Origin: Blattamonas nauphoetae
Lineage: Eukaryota > Preaxostyla > Oxymonadida
Length of the DNA: 64,000 bases
NCBI GenBank assembly: GCA_033064195.1
Contig: JARBJD010000040.1
Span: 1 to 64,000 of the forward strand
Direction: 5' to 3'
The translations under genes and the position numbers were made by a program. The notes beneath the pieces are model-generated. The model was not told the DNA's origin, did no database searches, and was given only the letters and a program-made list of their open reading frames with translations. Shown here piece by piece: positions 1 through 8,700 of this stretch (position 1 is the first letter of the stretch; the number at the start of each line of letters is the position of its first letter).

Positions 1-1
1 G

Positions 2-298
2 TTACTTTTCTTTTTGGTTTTCTTCGCTTTTGGTTTCAGCTTTTCTTCCAGTTTCAGTATTTCTCCTCTGAGGCTTGTTCGCAACCGCAGTGTTTCCTTC
101 ATTGATCGCTTGCATATTGTGCCATCTTTTCTGCGTGGATTTGCTGATCCGACTTCACATCTGGTATCATTTCAATTCCTGTCTGTGCTACCTTTGAAAT
201 CAATGGTCCAACAATGGGAATTAGATTCAGAAATGGAGCTCCAACTCTGAGTATGTTTTGCCAACTGCTGCTAATTTTGATAACCAACCTGGTGCCAT
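2..298 (-). pseudogene. Small virion-type gene of the Maverick, looks broken
   Basis: Fossil reading frames on the minus strand begin at an ATG at 298, preceded by the element's A/T block (303-314). The region codes for a hydrophobic, glycine/proline-containing stretch followed by a lysine-rich tail at the window edge. That composition recalls small membrane-active or DNA-condensing minor virion proteins of Polintons and adenoviruses (pVI/pX-like), but this is inference from composition only. The gene appears broken and may continue past base 1. Confidence 0.35.
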
Positions 299-302
299 TT
301 TA

Positions 303-314
303 ATAAAATAAAAA
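303..314 (-). promoter_or_regulatory. A/T promoter-like block, left-edge gene
   Basis: Read on the minus strand this is TTTTTTATTTTATTA, ending 4 nt before the ATG at 298. It is one of nine similar blocks in the element. Confidence 0.55.
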
Positions 315-520
315 ATCTGATTACTAGTGAATTTTTATCCTTTGAATTGAATTTTGGAATTTGACGATAGTGGTATATCATCATTGGAGTATCGTCCATT
401 TCGTGGAGGTTCGTACTCGATCATCTGCGGTTTTGTTGACGATTGATCACCTTATTTTGTTGATAAACGTCCATCATTCCTCCTAATCCATTGAGTATTC
501 CACCTGCTGTTTGTCCGAAT

Positions 521-640
521 TTACTGTTCGTTTGAGAGCAATCCACCACCGACTTGAAGCAATGTTGGAGCTAGAGGTTTGATGAATTGAAAGAATTGCT
601 TGCCGATATTTTTGAGTTTGTTGAAACTTCCTGGTGCCAT
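521..640 (-). CDS. Short MAPG-start virion-like peptide of the Maverick
   Basis: A 39-residue minus-strand frame starts with MAPG, the same first four residues as the frame that begins at 298, and continues with an amphipathic stretch containing FFQFIKPLAPTLLQVGGG. The element's A/T block lies at 689-700, giving a leader of about 50 nt. The shared start and the hydrophobic, proline/glycine-rich body suggest that the two left-edge genes are related minor structural proteins. It is short for a complete gene and may be a remnant. Confidence 0.35.
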   Translation of the reverse strand: MAPGSFNKLKNIGKQFFQFIKPLAPTLLQVGGGLLSNEQ

Positions 641-688
641 TTATGCAATTTTGAGAAATTGTGTTGAAGAGACGAAGTCTATTTATGT

Positions 689-700
689 AAAAATAAAAAA
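689..700 (-). promoter_or_regulatory. A/T promoter-like block, 39-aa frame
   Basis: TTTTTTATTTTT on the minus strand, about 50 nt upstream of the ATG at 640. It is the only block that is not immediately adjacent to its start codon. Confidence 0.45.
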
Positions 701-753
701 TACAATTCATTTATAATTTTAACGAGGAAATAATCTCAGAAGAGATTTCTGCC

Positions 754-1383
754 CTAACGGGGTATTGCTTTCGTCAGAGAAATGCCATAATTGAGAATAG
801 TGTTGTATGCTTCGTTATAGGCAATGCTCATATCTTTTCCTCCAACAAGGATCTTGAAAATGGTTCTAAACACTGGGAGTTTATTCAGACATAGGCACTT
901 ATCAGACAGATCATCCAGTTCGATCACCACATCATTGATCCCAGTGAGTGTCGCAATCAGAGCACATAAATCACTTTGGTTTGTGATCAGTTTCTTCGAA
1001 GGTTCAATGAGATTATTCAGTAGTTTCTTTTCACACGCGAATGCATTCTTGTAAACTAGCAATAGTGGATCTTTGAATGCTGAAATGTTCGATGTATATT
1101 CTCGCAGTGGGATTGAACGGCTATGAATTGAAGCTGATGGATATGTCTCCAGTGGTGGATCGTAAGCACCTCGTTCAATAGTGACCACAGGCTCAGAGCA
1201 TACTCTTTCTCTCCCCAAAGGAGGGTTCGAAGCCTCTAGCGAGACCATCTCCATCTTCGATCCTCTATTATCTACGCCAGCTTTGCTCCTATCCTCGATG
1301 ATGACATTGTTGGTGATTGATGTTGGTACTGAAGAAGAACTTGTGTGTTTCGTAAATTGACAACTTAGAATTGGTTGCATCAC
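754..1383 (-). CDS. Maverick protein of unknown function, 209 aa
   Basis: Not recognised. The first 100 residues are rich in Ser, Pro and charged residues and look disordered. The second half, from about residue 105, looks folded and helical, with LLLVYKNAFACEKKLLNNLI followed by a stretch around ALIATLTGINDVVIELDDL. The start is supported by the A/T block at 1391-1402, 8 nt upstream of the ATG. Its place between the small virion-type frames and the 320-residue protein suggests a structural or accessory role in the element, but nothing in the sequence proves it. Confidence 0.6.
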   Translation of the reverse strand: MMQPILSCQFTKHTSSSSVPTSITNNVIIEDRSKAGVDNRGSKMEMVSLEASNPPLGRERVCSEPVVTIERGAYDPPLETYPSASIHSRSIPLREYTSNISAFKDPLLLVYKNAFACEKKLLNNLIEPSKKLITNQSDLCALIATLTGINDVVIELDDLSDKCLCLNKLPVFRTIFKILVGGKDMSIAYNEAYNTILNYGISLTKAIPR

Positions 1384-1390
1384 TTTCTAT

Positions 1391-1402
1391 AAAAATAAAA
1401 AA
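1391..1402 (-). promoter_or_regulatory. A/T promoter-like block, 209-aa gene
   Basis: TATTTTTTATTTTTATAG on the minus strand, just before the ATG at 1383. Confidence 0.55.
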
Positions 1403-1423
1403 TATATATTAATGTTTTTAAAT

Positions 1424-2386
1424 TCACATTTCTGCTCGATCTATAGCTCCCATTCCAGAACTGTCCAACTGTGCAAATCGATAATACCCAGGCATTTCAG
1501 ATTGGTATCCGCTGATATCATCATCTGTGACTGTTTTGAATGCTTTGGCTTTCAGTTTATTAACTTCTGTTGATATGTGAGTTGAATAGCGAGTACAGTA
1601 TTCCGATATATACGTTGTATCTTGAGTGATCATTTGGAGAAACACTGGATAAATCTGATCTTTGAAGGCTTTCTTTTGTTTCATACTGGGATTGTAGTCC
1701 TGAACATGATCATGAAGCCATTGATCCCACATCAGTGATGCAATCTGTGATTGAATTGAATTGAACACCATATTGTCTAACACATTCTTGCTGGGATCAG
1801 CTGGATTGCTTCGATTTGCACGAGTTATTCCCAATGTGTCTGTCATGTGTTCACCAACAGCTCTCTTCATTATTGCATATGGTTGTTGAGATCGTTTGGT
1901 CTTCATCTCTTCATAGCTGATGTCTCGATAATTGGTTGGCAAATCGTATGTTCCATTTTTGAGGAAATTCCGATGTACAGCTTTGATTCTCCTTCCATTC
2001 TCTTGATTGAATGATGTGTATGGTTTCAGTCTTCGCATATCTGGTGTTGGATTCATTGCATAGTATGTCTCTTTGACTGGTCTACTGTTGTATGGAGTTA
2101 GCATGGCACCATTGACTGCAATCAGATCTCCAGTATCATTATCGTAGACCATCACATCAGGAACTTGTCCATATTGTTCTACTTTCGCAGTCCAATTTCG
2201 TCCAGTTCTCGCAATATACTCACGAGCTGATGGAAGACTACACAGAGCATCATTGCGTCTGGTTTGAATATCATCGTCGGCATAGATTCGTTTCAATGCT
2301 GCTTGAGTCTCCGGTCCGTATCTCATTTTTGGTTTCTTCGCTTGTGCTTTTCTTTGTGGTTGAACGTACACTATCTTTTGTGACAT
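1424..2386 (-). CDS. Maverick protein of unknown function, 320 aa
   Basis: Complete frame, not recognised. The N terminus is basic (QPQRKAQAKKPK). The middle contains a short beta-rich stretch (VPDVMVYDNDTGDLIAVNG) and the C-terminal half is mostly helical. No signal peptide or membrane span is visible. The ATG at 2386 is preceded by the A/T block at 2402-2414 and faces the packaging ATPase across a 62-bp divergent intergenic region, so both genes probably share one promoter region. By position it could be one of the conserved PX/PY-type structural genes of Mavericks. That is a guess from gene order, since no jelly-roll signature can be read by eye. Confidence 0.7.
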   Translation of the reverse strand: MSQKIVYVQPQRKAQAKKPKMRYGPETQAALKRIYADDDIQTRRNDALCSLPSAREYIARTGRNWTAKVEQYGQVPDVMVYDNDTGDLIAVNGAMLTPYNSRPVKETYYAMNPTPDMRRLKPYTSFNQENGRRIKAVHRNFLKNGTYDLPTNYRDISYEEMKTKRSQQPYAIMKRAVGEHMTDTLGITRANRSNPADPSKNVLDNMVFNSIQSQIASLMWDQWLHDHVQDYNPSMKQKKAFKDQIYPVFLQMITQDTTYISEYCTRYSTHISTEVNKLKAKAFKTVTDDDISGYQSEMPGYYRFAQLDSSGMGAIDRAEM

Positions 2387-2401
2387 TGTGTGTTTTCATA
2401 C

Positions 2402-2414
2402 AAAATAAAAAAAA
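2402..2414 (-). promoter_or_regulatory. A/T promoter-like block, 320-aa gene
   Basis: TTTTTTTTATTTTG on the minus strand, 15 nt before the ATG at 2386, in the divergent region shared with the ATPase gene. Confidence 0.55.
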
Positions 2415-2421
2415 CCAAAAG

Positions 2422-2435
2422 TATATTTTAATTAG
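2422..2435 (+). promoter_or_regulatory. T-rich promoter-like block, ATPase gene
   Basis: TATATTTTAATTAG on the plus strand, 13 nt before the ATG at 2449. It resembles the TTTTTTAATTTG variants at 10.55 and 12.85 kb and supports the choice of the internal ATG. Confidence 0.45.
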
Positions 2436-2448
2436 AGTTAAATCACAA

Positions 2449-3330
2449 ATGAACAAATCGAATATGGCTAAACCAGAGGTTTCACGGAGGGTGGAACCCT
2501 TGTCTCTAACAGCATACGTGAATGCTAAATTGAGTGAAGCATCAAATAGGAATGTTTCTCATGAAGTGCAATCACAAATACATCCAGACTTACATTTCAA
2601 TCGCAACAGTGTCAATGTCCTTGTTGGAAACAGAGGAAGTGGGAAAACATTCAATGCTCTTCGAGAGGTTGCCAAGCTCCAAAACGTTAATGTCAGGAAT
2701 GAACTGTTTCACCTCTTTGTCTTCGTGACTGATAAGAACATTGATCCAACCTTCGACAAATTTAAAACAATATTGAACGTTCCTTATGTGAAAGTCAAAT
2801 ACGATGATGCACTTCCATTTCTGTTGGAACTCTCTGAATCAAAAGCTGCGTATGAAGAAATTATGGACAACCAGTGGCAGGACAGAATCACTGATGAATG
2901 CCGAGAAGATCTCTTTGATGCACTTTACATTGATGATTTCTCAGTGAAGAATCTCCAGACGATTATTCTCCTTGATGACTGTCGTAGGATCCTAGGTGAA
3001 CGAAGAGCATCCAAAAATAGAATGACAATGATGGACTTATTATTGGAGAATCGACAACCAAAGTTCACATTCTTTCTGACGATGCATGAGCTCTTCAGTT
3101 TGTCAGCAGATATGAAGTCAAACATTGATTCAATGTGGATCTTTGGAGGATTCAACAAAGAACGAATCAGTCGAGTCTATCCTCAGTTGAACTCACCAAT
3201 TGATATTCGACAATTCTGGAATATCTATCAACGAAAACAGAAATGTGAAGCAATCATTCTTCGATACAACACTGATGGAGTAGCACTGAATGAGATCAAC
3301 AAAGATGGACTAATCAGAAGGGTCTGTTAA
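2449..3330 (+). CDS. FtsK/HerA-type genome-packaging ATPase (Maverick)
   Basis: P-loop ATPase of 293 residues expected to pump element DNA into the capsid. Walker A is GNRGSGKT at residues 60-67 and Walker B is IILLDD at 172-177. A conserved C-terminal segment with TFFLTMHELFSLS follows at about 207-219, as in A32-like packaging ATPases. An in-frame ATG exists further upstream at 2230, but it lies inside the divergent neighbour. I choose 2449 because it follows a T-rich copy of the element's promoter-like block (2422-2435). It is the only clear plus-strand gene of the element in this window. Its 3' end overlaps the convergent 108-residue gene by 21 bp. Confidence 0.9.
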   Translation: MNKSNMAKPEVSRRVEPLSLTAYVNAKLSEASNRNVSHEVQSQIHPDLHFNRNSVNVLVGNRGSGKTFNALREVAKLQNVNVRNELFHLFVFVTDKNIDPTFDKFKTILNVPYVKVKYDDALPFLLELSESKAAYEEIMDNQWQDRITDECREDLFDALYIDDFSVKNLQTIILLDDCRRILGERRASKNRMTMMDLLLENRQPKFTFFLTMHELFSLSADMKSNIDSMWIFGGFNKERISRVYPQLNSPIDIRQFWNIYQRKQKCEAIILRYNTDGVALNEINKDGLIRRVC

Positions 3331-3636
3331 TTCTTGAATAAGGTTTCCAATTGAGTCAGTCAGCGTTCGAATTGATTCTTCTATGTCGGATAATCTCTGA
3401 TCAATCGAGAGTGAATTAGGAGGAGTGGAAGCATCAACATATCGTTTCCTCAGTGCAATCTCACCTCTTATTTTTGTAATTCTGTATCCATCAATTTGAA
3501 TCATCCTATTCAGTTTCTGTGTTGTGAACTCATTCAGTTCTTTTTTATTCTTCTCCAAGTATCTCTGAAAGTCGTGGATGTTTGTGAACTCTTTCTGCTC
3601 AGGATCAAACGGTTCTAATATTTTCAGTGATATCAT
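3310..3636 (-). CDS. Small helical Maverick protein, 108 aa
   Basis: Short, largely helical protein of unknown function. Residues 20-55 are rich in Lys, Glu and Asn around a YRITKIRGEIALRKRY core, and residues 75-104 form a heptad-like segment (QRLSDIEESIRTLTDSIGNL) that may be a coiled coil. The ATG is preceded by the A/T block at 3644-3653. It converges on and overlaps the last 21 bp of the packaging ATPase. Its size and position match the small accessory frames common in protist Mavericks. I know no function for it. Confidence 0.6.
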   Translation of the reverse strand: MISLKILEPFDPEQKEFTNIHDFQRYLEKNKKELNEFTTQKLNRMIQIDGYRITKIRGEIALRKRYVDASTPPNSLSIDQRLSDIEESIRTLTDSIGNLIQELTDPSD

Positions 3637-3643
3637 TTAAGTG

Positions 3644-3653
3644 AAATAAAAAT
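3644..3653 (-). promoter_or_regulatory. A/T promoter-like block, 108-aa gene
   Basis: ATTTTTATTTC on the minus strand, 7 nt before the ATG at 3636. Confidence 0.5.
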
Positions 3654-3705
3654 ATTTGAAACATTTTTGAAATTCGATTAAATTGAAGCGAACGAAGTTC
3701 TGAGG

Positions 3706-5694
3706 TCAGAGAAGACCGAATTCCGCAATGAACTCTGGAGTTAAGTCGTCAATTGAATCTGCATGAAACTTCGTGTGTTGGATTGGAACGTAGACAACTT
3801 TTGACAGACAAGTGAGACCATTCAGTAGAGTAGCTACAACATTACCGTGCTTGTATTCAATGAATTTCCCCACGAATTGGAACTGTCTACGCTTCTTCTG
3901 AAACTTGGCAACAGTCTTGTCCAAATCAAGGTGAATCAGTAGAATGTTTCCTGGTTTGTATTTCCATAACATCTGTGTTGTCTGTTGCATTTGGATGTTC
4001 TTTAATTGTTCTTCACAACTGGAGATATACAGTGCTTCAATCTCTCGATTGTTTTGTGCTTGCTGTGGAGTGAACTTGTTCCAGTACGCCCGATGTGGAG
4101 TCATGTTGTAGAATTCCACCATCTGATTCATCAGTGAATGATTGGCCATTTGTGTTGCATTGTCTTGGAATCCATCTCTGATTGTTCTAATCACTCGATC
4201 GACAATTCTGTTGTGATTAGTGAATGGCGAACTTGTGAAATATGTGCTGACATTCAGATCCTTGAAAAACTCTGATGCTTCTCTACTTGTCCATGCTGCT
4301 TCACCATCTCCTCGAATGTTGTTGACATGAACTCCACGATGATTTATCAGGTCATTGATTGCAGTCTTGACTTTGCTCCATGATTTATCCAGAACAGGAA
4401 TGACGACCAGGTATTTAGTGTTGATGTTAATGGCAAAGAGATAGATCTGCAACACTGTTTTCGACGTTGGTGATTGGATAAAAACGAGATCAATTTCCCA
4501 TGATCCATTCTTGGGAGAAAAGTATGGTCGATCACAATTCTGAGGAACCTTTCTGTCTGATGTCTTCTGTGGATCACCTGTTGTTGCTTTCGACATGAAC
4601 TGCATTTTTGATCGAAATGGATACACGATTGTTTCTGTTGCTTTTGGAATCATTGGTGGATCAATTCTCATTCTGTCACTTCCTTTCTCTCTCTGAATTT
4701 TCCTGGGATGTGCAGCACTCCATCTATGATCATATTCCTCATACCAATCCAGAAATGATCTTCTTCCGAATGGGATTTGTTTTGTGTGAGTCAGAATGAA
4801 GTCAAGATCTTCGTTCGCAATCTTTCTGTTTATCGAGGCTCGAACGAATGTGTCTCTGTTCATTTTATTTGCATCCAGAATGTGTGCTGTAATAAAGTGT
4901 TCCATCTGCTTTTGATTTTTCATTATTGAGTTCTCAGCTTTGATCTGTTCATCTTCTGAATCGTTTCTCTGTTGATGATCAAACAATCCTTTCATTTGTG
5001 CCAACTTATTGAGCACTTGCTGTGTCGTCGGTTCATACTGTCTGATCTCCCTCACTGGGTGGTTGAACACGATTGGTGTGAAGAAGGGATTTCTCTCAAT
5101 TGGATCTTGCATCTGTGAAATTGGTATAATGTCATCATCATCTTCAGCATCATCATCATCATCATCCTCATCATCCTCTTCCAACTTCCTCTCCTTCATT
5201 GGATATTCATATTCAAACCCCATTGATTTCAAGTTTCTCTTCAGTCCAGGTATAATTGGAGGTTCAGGTGATTCTATAACTATTGGTCTCTGCACTGGTG
5301 TTGGGATTGGGATTGGTCTTGCCTCTGCAGGGCTTCGAACTCTTGGTGAGAGAATTGGTGTCACTAGTTGATTGTACTTTCGATGATATTCTTTATACGT
5401 CTTGAATGCTTTTTCGCATCTCCAATCACTAAAACGTTTTCCCAAGAATTCAATAAGAAACTGTGAGACTACTTTTGTTCCATCTGACATAGTTAAATTA
5501 GGAGGTAATCCACCATTGAACCAATCCTCAAAATATGTCTCATCGTTTGCTACATACTCTCCATTTGAATCATAGACATCATATACTGGTAAAGTGTTGG
5601 CTCTATTGAACTTAACATTGAATATTCTGATTTGAGAGTGTTGTGTGCAATTCAGCAACCTTTTCACTAATGCATCGATCTGTCTTGTGTTCAT
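3706..5694 (-). CDS. Retroviral-type DDE integrase (Maverick c-integrase)
   Basis: Polynucleotidyl transferase that would join element ends to target DNA. The 662-residue protein has a long N-terminal extension with a proline-rich stretch (about 115-150) and an acidic run (172-188), the latter encoded by a GAT/ATC microsatellite near 5131-5180. The RNase H-like core spans about 390-545 and is recognised by WEIDLVFI, NIRGDGEAAW and the NHNRIVDRVIRTIRD helix. A C-terminal SH3-like beta segment (about 590-640, around KPGNILLIHLDLD) resembles integrase DNA-binding domains. The start follows the A/T block at 5701-5710. It lies just downstream of polB (24 bp between stop and start codons) on the same strand. 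Confidence 0.9.
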   Translation of the reverse strand: MNTRQIDALVKRLLNCTQHSQIRIFNVKFNRANTLPVYDVYDSNGEYVANDETYFEDWFNGGLPPNLTMSDGTKVVSQFLIEFLGKRFSDWRCEKAFKTYKEYHRKYNQLVTPILSPRVRSPAEARPIPIPTPVQRPIVIESPEPPIIPGLKRNLKSMGFEYEYPMKERKLEEDDEDDDDDDAEDDDDIIPISQMQDPIERNPFFTPIVFNHPVREIRQYEPTTQQVLNKLAQMKGLFDHQQRNDSEDEQIKAENSIMKNQKQMEHFITAHILDANKMNRDTFVRASINRKIANEDLDFILTHTKQIPFGRRSFLDWYEEYDHRWSAAHPRKIQREKGSDRMRIDPPMIPKATETIVYPFRSKMQFMSKATTGDPQKTSDRKVPQNCDRPYFSPKNGSWEIDLVFIQSPTSKTVLQIYLFAININTKYLVVIPVLDKSWSKVKTAINDLINHRGVHVNNIRGDGEAAWTSREASEFFKDLNVSTYFTSSPFTNHNRIVDRVIRTIRDGFQDNATQMANHSLMNQMVEFYNMTPHRAYWNKFTPQQAQNNREIEALYISSCEEQLKNIQMQQTTQMLWKYKPGNILLIHLDLDKTVAKFQKKRRQFQFVGKFIEYKHGNVVATLLNGLTCLSKVVYVPIQHTKFHADSIDDLTPEFIAEFGLL

Positions 5695-5700
5695 TTATTC

Positions 5701-5710
5701 AAAAATAAAG
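5701..5710 (-). promoter_or_regulatory. A/T promoter-like block, integrase gene
   Basis: CTTTATTTTTGAATAA on the minus strand, ending at the ATG at 5694. It lies inside the 23-bp gap after the polB stop codon. Confidence 0.5.
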
Positions 5711-5717
5711 TTTGTGT

Positions 5718-8700
5718 TTATTCAATTATATAATCAGTTGCTTTCAATCCATGAATGAATGGAGGACACGATTCGTTTTCAAGTACGATTGCCTTCAGAT
5801 GAATTCCACTGAGACTGAGTTTCTGTTGTTGTATTTTCGCTATCTCAAATCCAATACTGTCCTCTTGACTCACGATTCTTTTCGTCTGGAACGCATCATT
5901 CTGATGCTTGAACCGTTTTACGGTGAAGTTCAGTGTTGTGGTTACTGTCTTCTCTCCATTCAGGCACTTCACATAATCGTCACTTGTGATATTTGTTTTC
6001 TTCAGAGACACTCCTTTGATCTTGCATTTCTCATCGAGAGAGTAACACTTGGGTGCATGGCAGATCATCTGTTCACCTTCCTTTTCAATAGCTAATCCAA
6101 ACAGTTTCTTCTCATCATCGACACCCTTTTCAGGATTGGGAAACCATTCATATTTGTGTGCATCATAGAATTCTTTGTCAGCAATCACGTGTTCAAATTG
6201 TTGATGGATTCCAGCAGTCGGATCTCCACTAATCGCCCAATATGCAGAATCAGGATCACCCTCACAGAAGTGAATCTTGTTCATGTCAAGACACTTGTAC
6301 ATGAAATTGTAGATGAAATTCAGATACCAGAACTTCGCATTGTCGAGTGTGAATACTGCTTCTTGCAGACATGTCTTACATGATGCTTTCTCTCGATCTT
6401 CGATCACAATGTAGTTGTCCTCATTGATCTCTCGAGTCGCCACAAATCCTTTCATCATTTGCTTCAAGTATGTTCTCTTCTCATTGCAGATTGTGATTGA
6501 GTTGTATTTTTCAGTGTTCATTCCATCATATCCGTAACTTCCATTGAGGTTTGTCTTACAGAACTGTTCCTTTCCTTTGTTTCCAACCTTCATTGCTTCT
6601 ATTCGATCATTCATGAACGAGGTCACAAAAGGTTCAAATCCAGCATGTCTCGAAAAGACCATCACACTCTTGATGTCATCAATAATGAAGTGACAGTAGT
6701 CAATGAGGAACCACAGATAGTATGTCGAAAAGAACATATACTGATCGTGTGTGCTCAAGAGTTGGGTCAGCTTACGTTGTTTGTCATCAGTCTTCAATCC
6801 ATGTTTCTTCATCAACGAATATGTCTTCTCTCCAATGGTCTCTTCTGTTGTATTGACCACGATGTTCCTGAAGATTGGTGGGAAATTCATGAAATCATTT
6901 ATGTATTTCTCATCGATGTGTCCTTTCAATTCTGCCACGAACAATGTCTTCTGATTCTTGTCTTCGATGATCTTACGACATTCTTTATCTCCTGTTGCGG
7001 TGAATAAGCATCGTCCTGGCATGTACATTCTGTGTTTAGTGTACGGATTGTTCTTGTTCTTGATTGATGAAAAAGCACTTGGATAAAGTGAATTAAAGTC
7101 AACACCACAGACGTGAGTCATTTTGTGTTCTGTGTCCTTGGAGATAACTTTTCCATCTTCATATGTGAAGTGATTGATTGGAGTCACGTCTTTGATGTTC
7201 TGTCTGTGCTGAACATTCGATAATCCACCAGTCACTGCGGCTCTCAACTTGTGATATGTTTGCTCATGTGTCAGAGTCATTGGGAGTGATTTCCAGATGC
7301 AGTACTTCTTCAGTTGAATTCTCAATCTTGTGAGATGTTCATCATGGTCTGACTTGTAGGTGTTGCAGTAATCACAGCAGATCTTAACGTTCTCTTTTGA
7401 ATGTCCTTTCGAATTGTCGATTCGATCCAGTGTTGGTCGAACTGCTTGTGAGAAGTGACTCTTGCAGATGTAGCACACTCTCTTGCACTGTTGAACAAAC
7501 CAATCGCAATCTGCTTCAGTGACATTTTTATCAGTACTGCGATGAGCTTTCTGGTCTTGATAGATGTACGATGCAACTTTGTACTTCCAGTATTGCTTGG
7601 TGATTTTTATTTCTCCAGATTGATCCACTCCATTGAAATCATCATCAATATCAAAGTCCTTGTAGGCACACGCATATTTGATTGCTGAAGCATTCGCTGA
7701 CAATGAAAGATTGTGCAACATATCCACCTTGTATTGGAAGTTCAGATCAATGAGATTATCCAATGGTGCAATCATACATTCGACGTCTCTGATGTTGTAG
7801 AATTTCAGATATTCCCAACGGTTCTTGAATCCTTGTTTGTTCCAATCATCAAGGTACATTTGGTAATCACTGTCGGACATTTCACTGTTGTTCAGACTGG
7901 AATAGAATTCATATTTGGAGAATGGTTCTTGTTTGCTCAGTACTGTGTCGTAGTCTGTTGAATCAAATGATTCGTAAGCAAAGAAAGATTTCTGAAGTGT
8001 TGTGTTTCCTCCAAAAGCCTTCACTGCATTATCCAAAGTCATTGGTCCTGTGTATGACATCATGTCGATGAACCGAAGGACCTGTTGGGTTTTCTCGTGT
8101 CTGATCAATACTTGTTTATACTTTGTTGTTGATCCAAGGAAGCTCGCAACTTTCCAATCCTTGTCGACGAGATCTCGGAAGATGAGATTGATGTCAAATC
8201 TGGAGCTGTTGAACCCAATCACACTGACTTCATTTTGTGAGGGAATCTCTGGATCTTCATACAGGTTGTTCTCTCGAACTGTTTCTGCAAACTTGAAGAG
8301 TTCTCTGATCCATTGCTTCACAAAGTCCTTTCCATCTCGAAGATCAAAGTAGATTGACTTCACACCTGATTTTGTTTTGATAGCTGATGCAACAGAGAGA
8401 GGCTTCAATTGTGAGATCAACTGAGTGTTGTCATCAGAGAATAGATTATCAAGAATGAGATCTTCCATCGTTTCGAAATCGTACGTGATGTAGTACTGCG
8501 TTGGTTTGAACTCGTCTTGTCTCTTATGTGCCATCAGAAATTCATAAGTTCTGTTGTTGAGGATGTGTGGAACATAAGGTCTTGGTGTTTTGTCAAGAGT
8601 GATCTTCTTCACATGTTTTCCATCAAGCTCTTTGCACTCTTTGAGATGCTTCTCGTAGTATGTCTTGAAGTGAGAATCCTTGACTTGGAATCCTCTTGAT

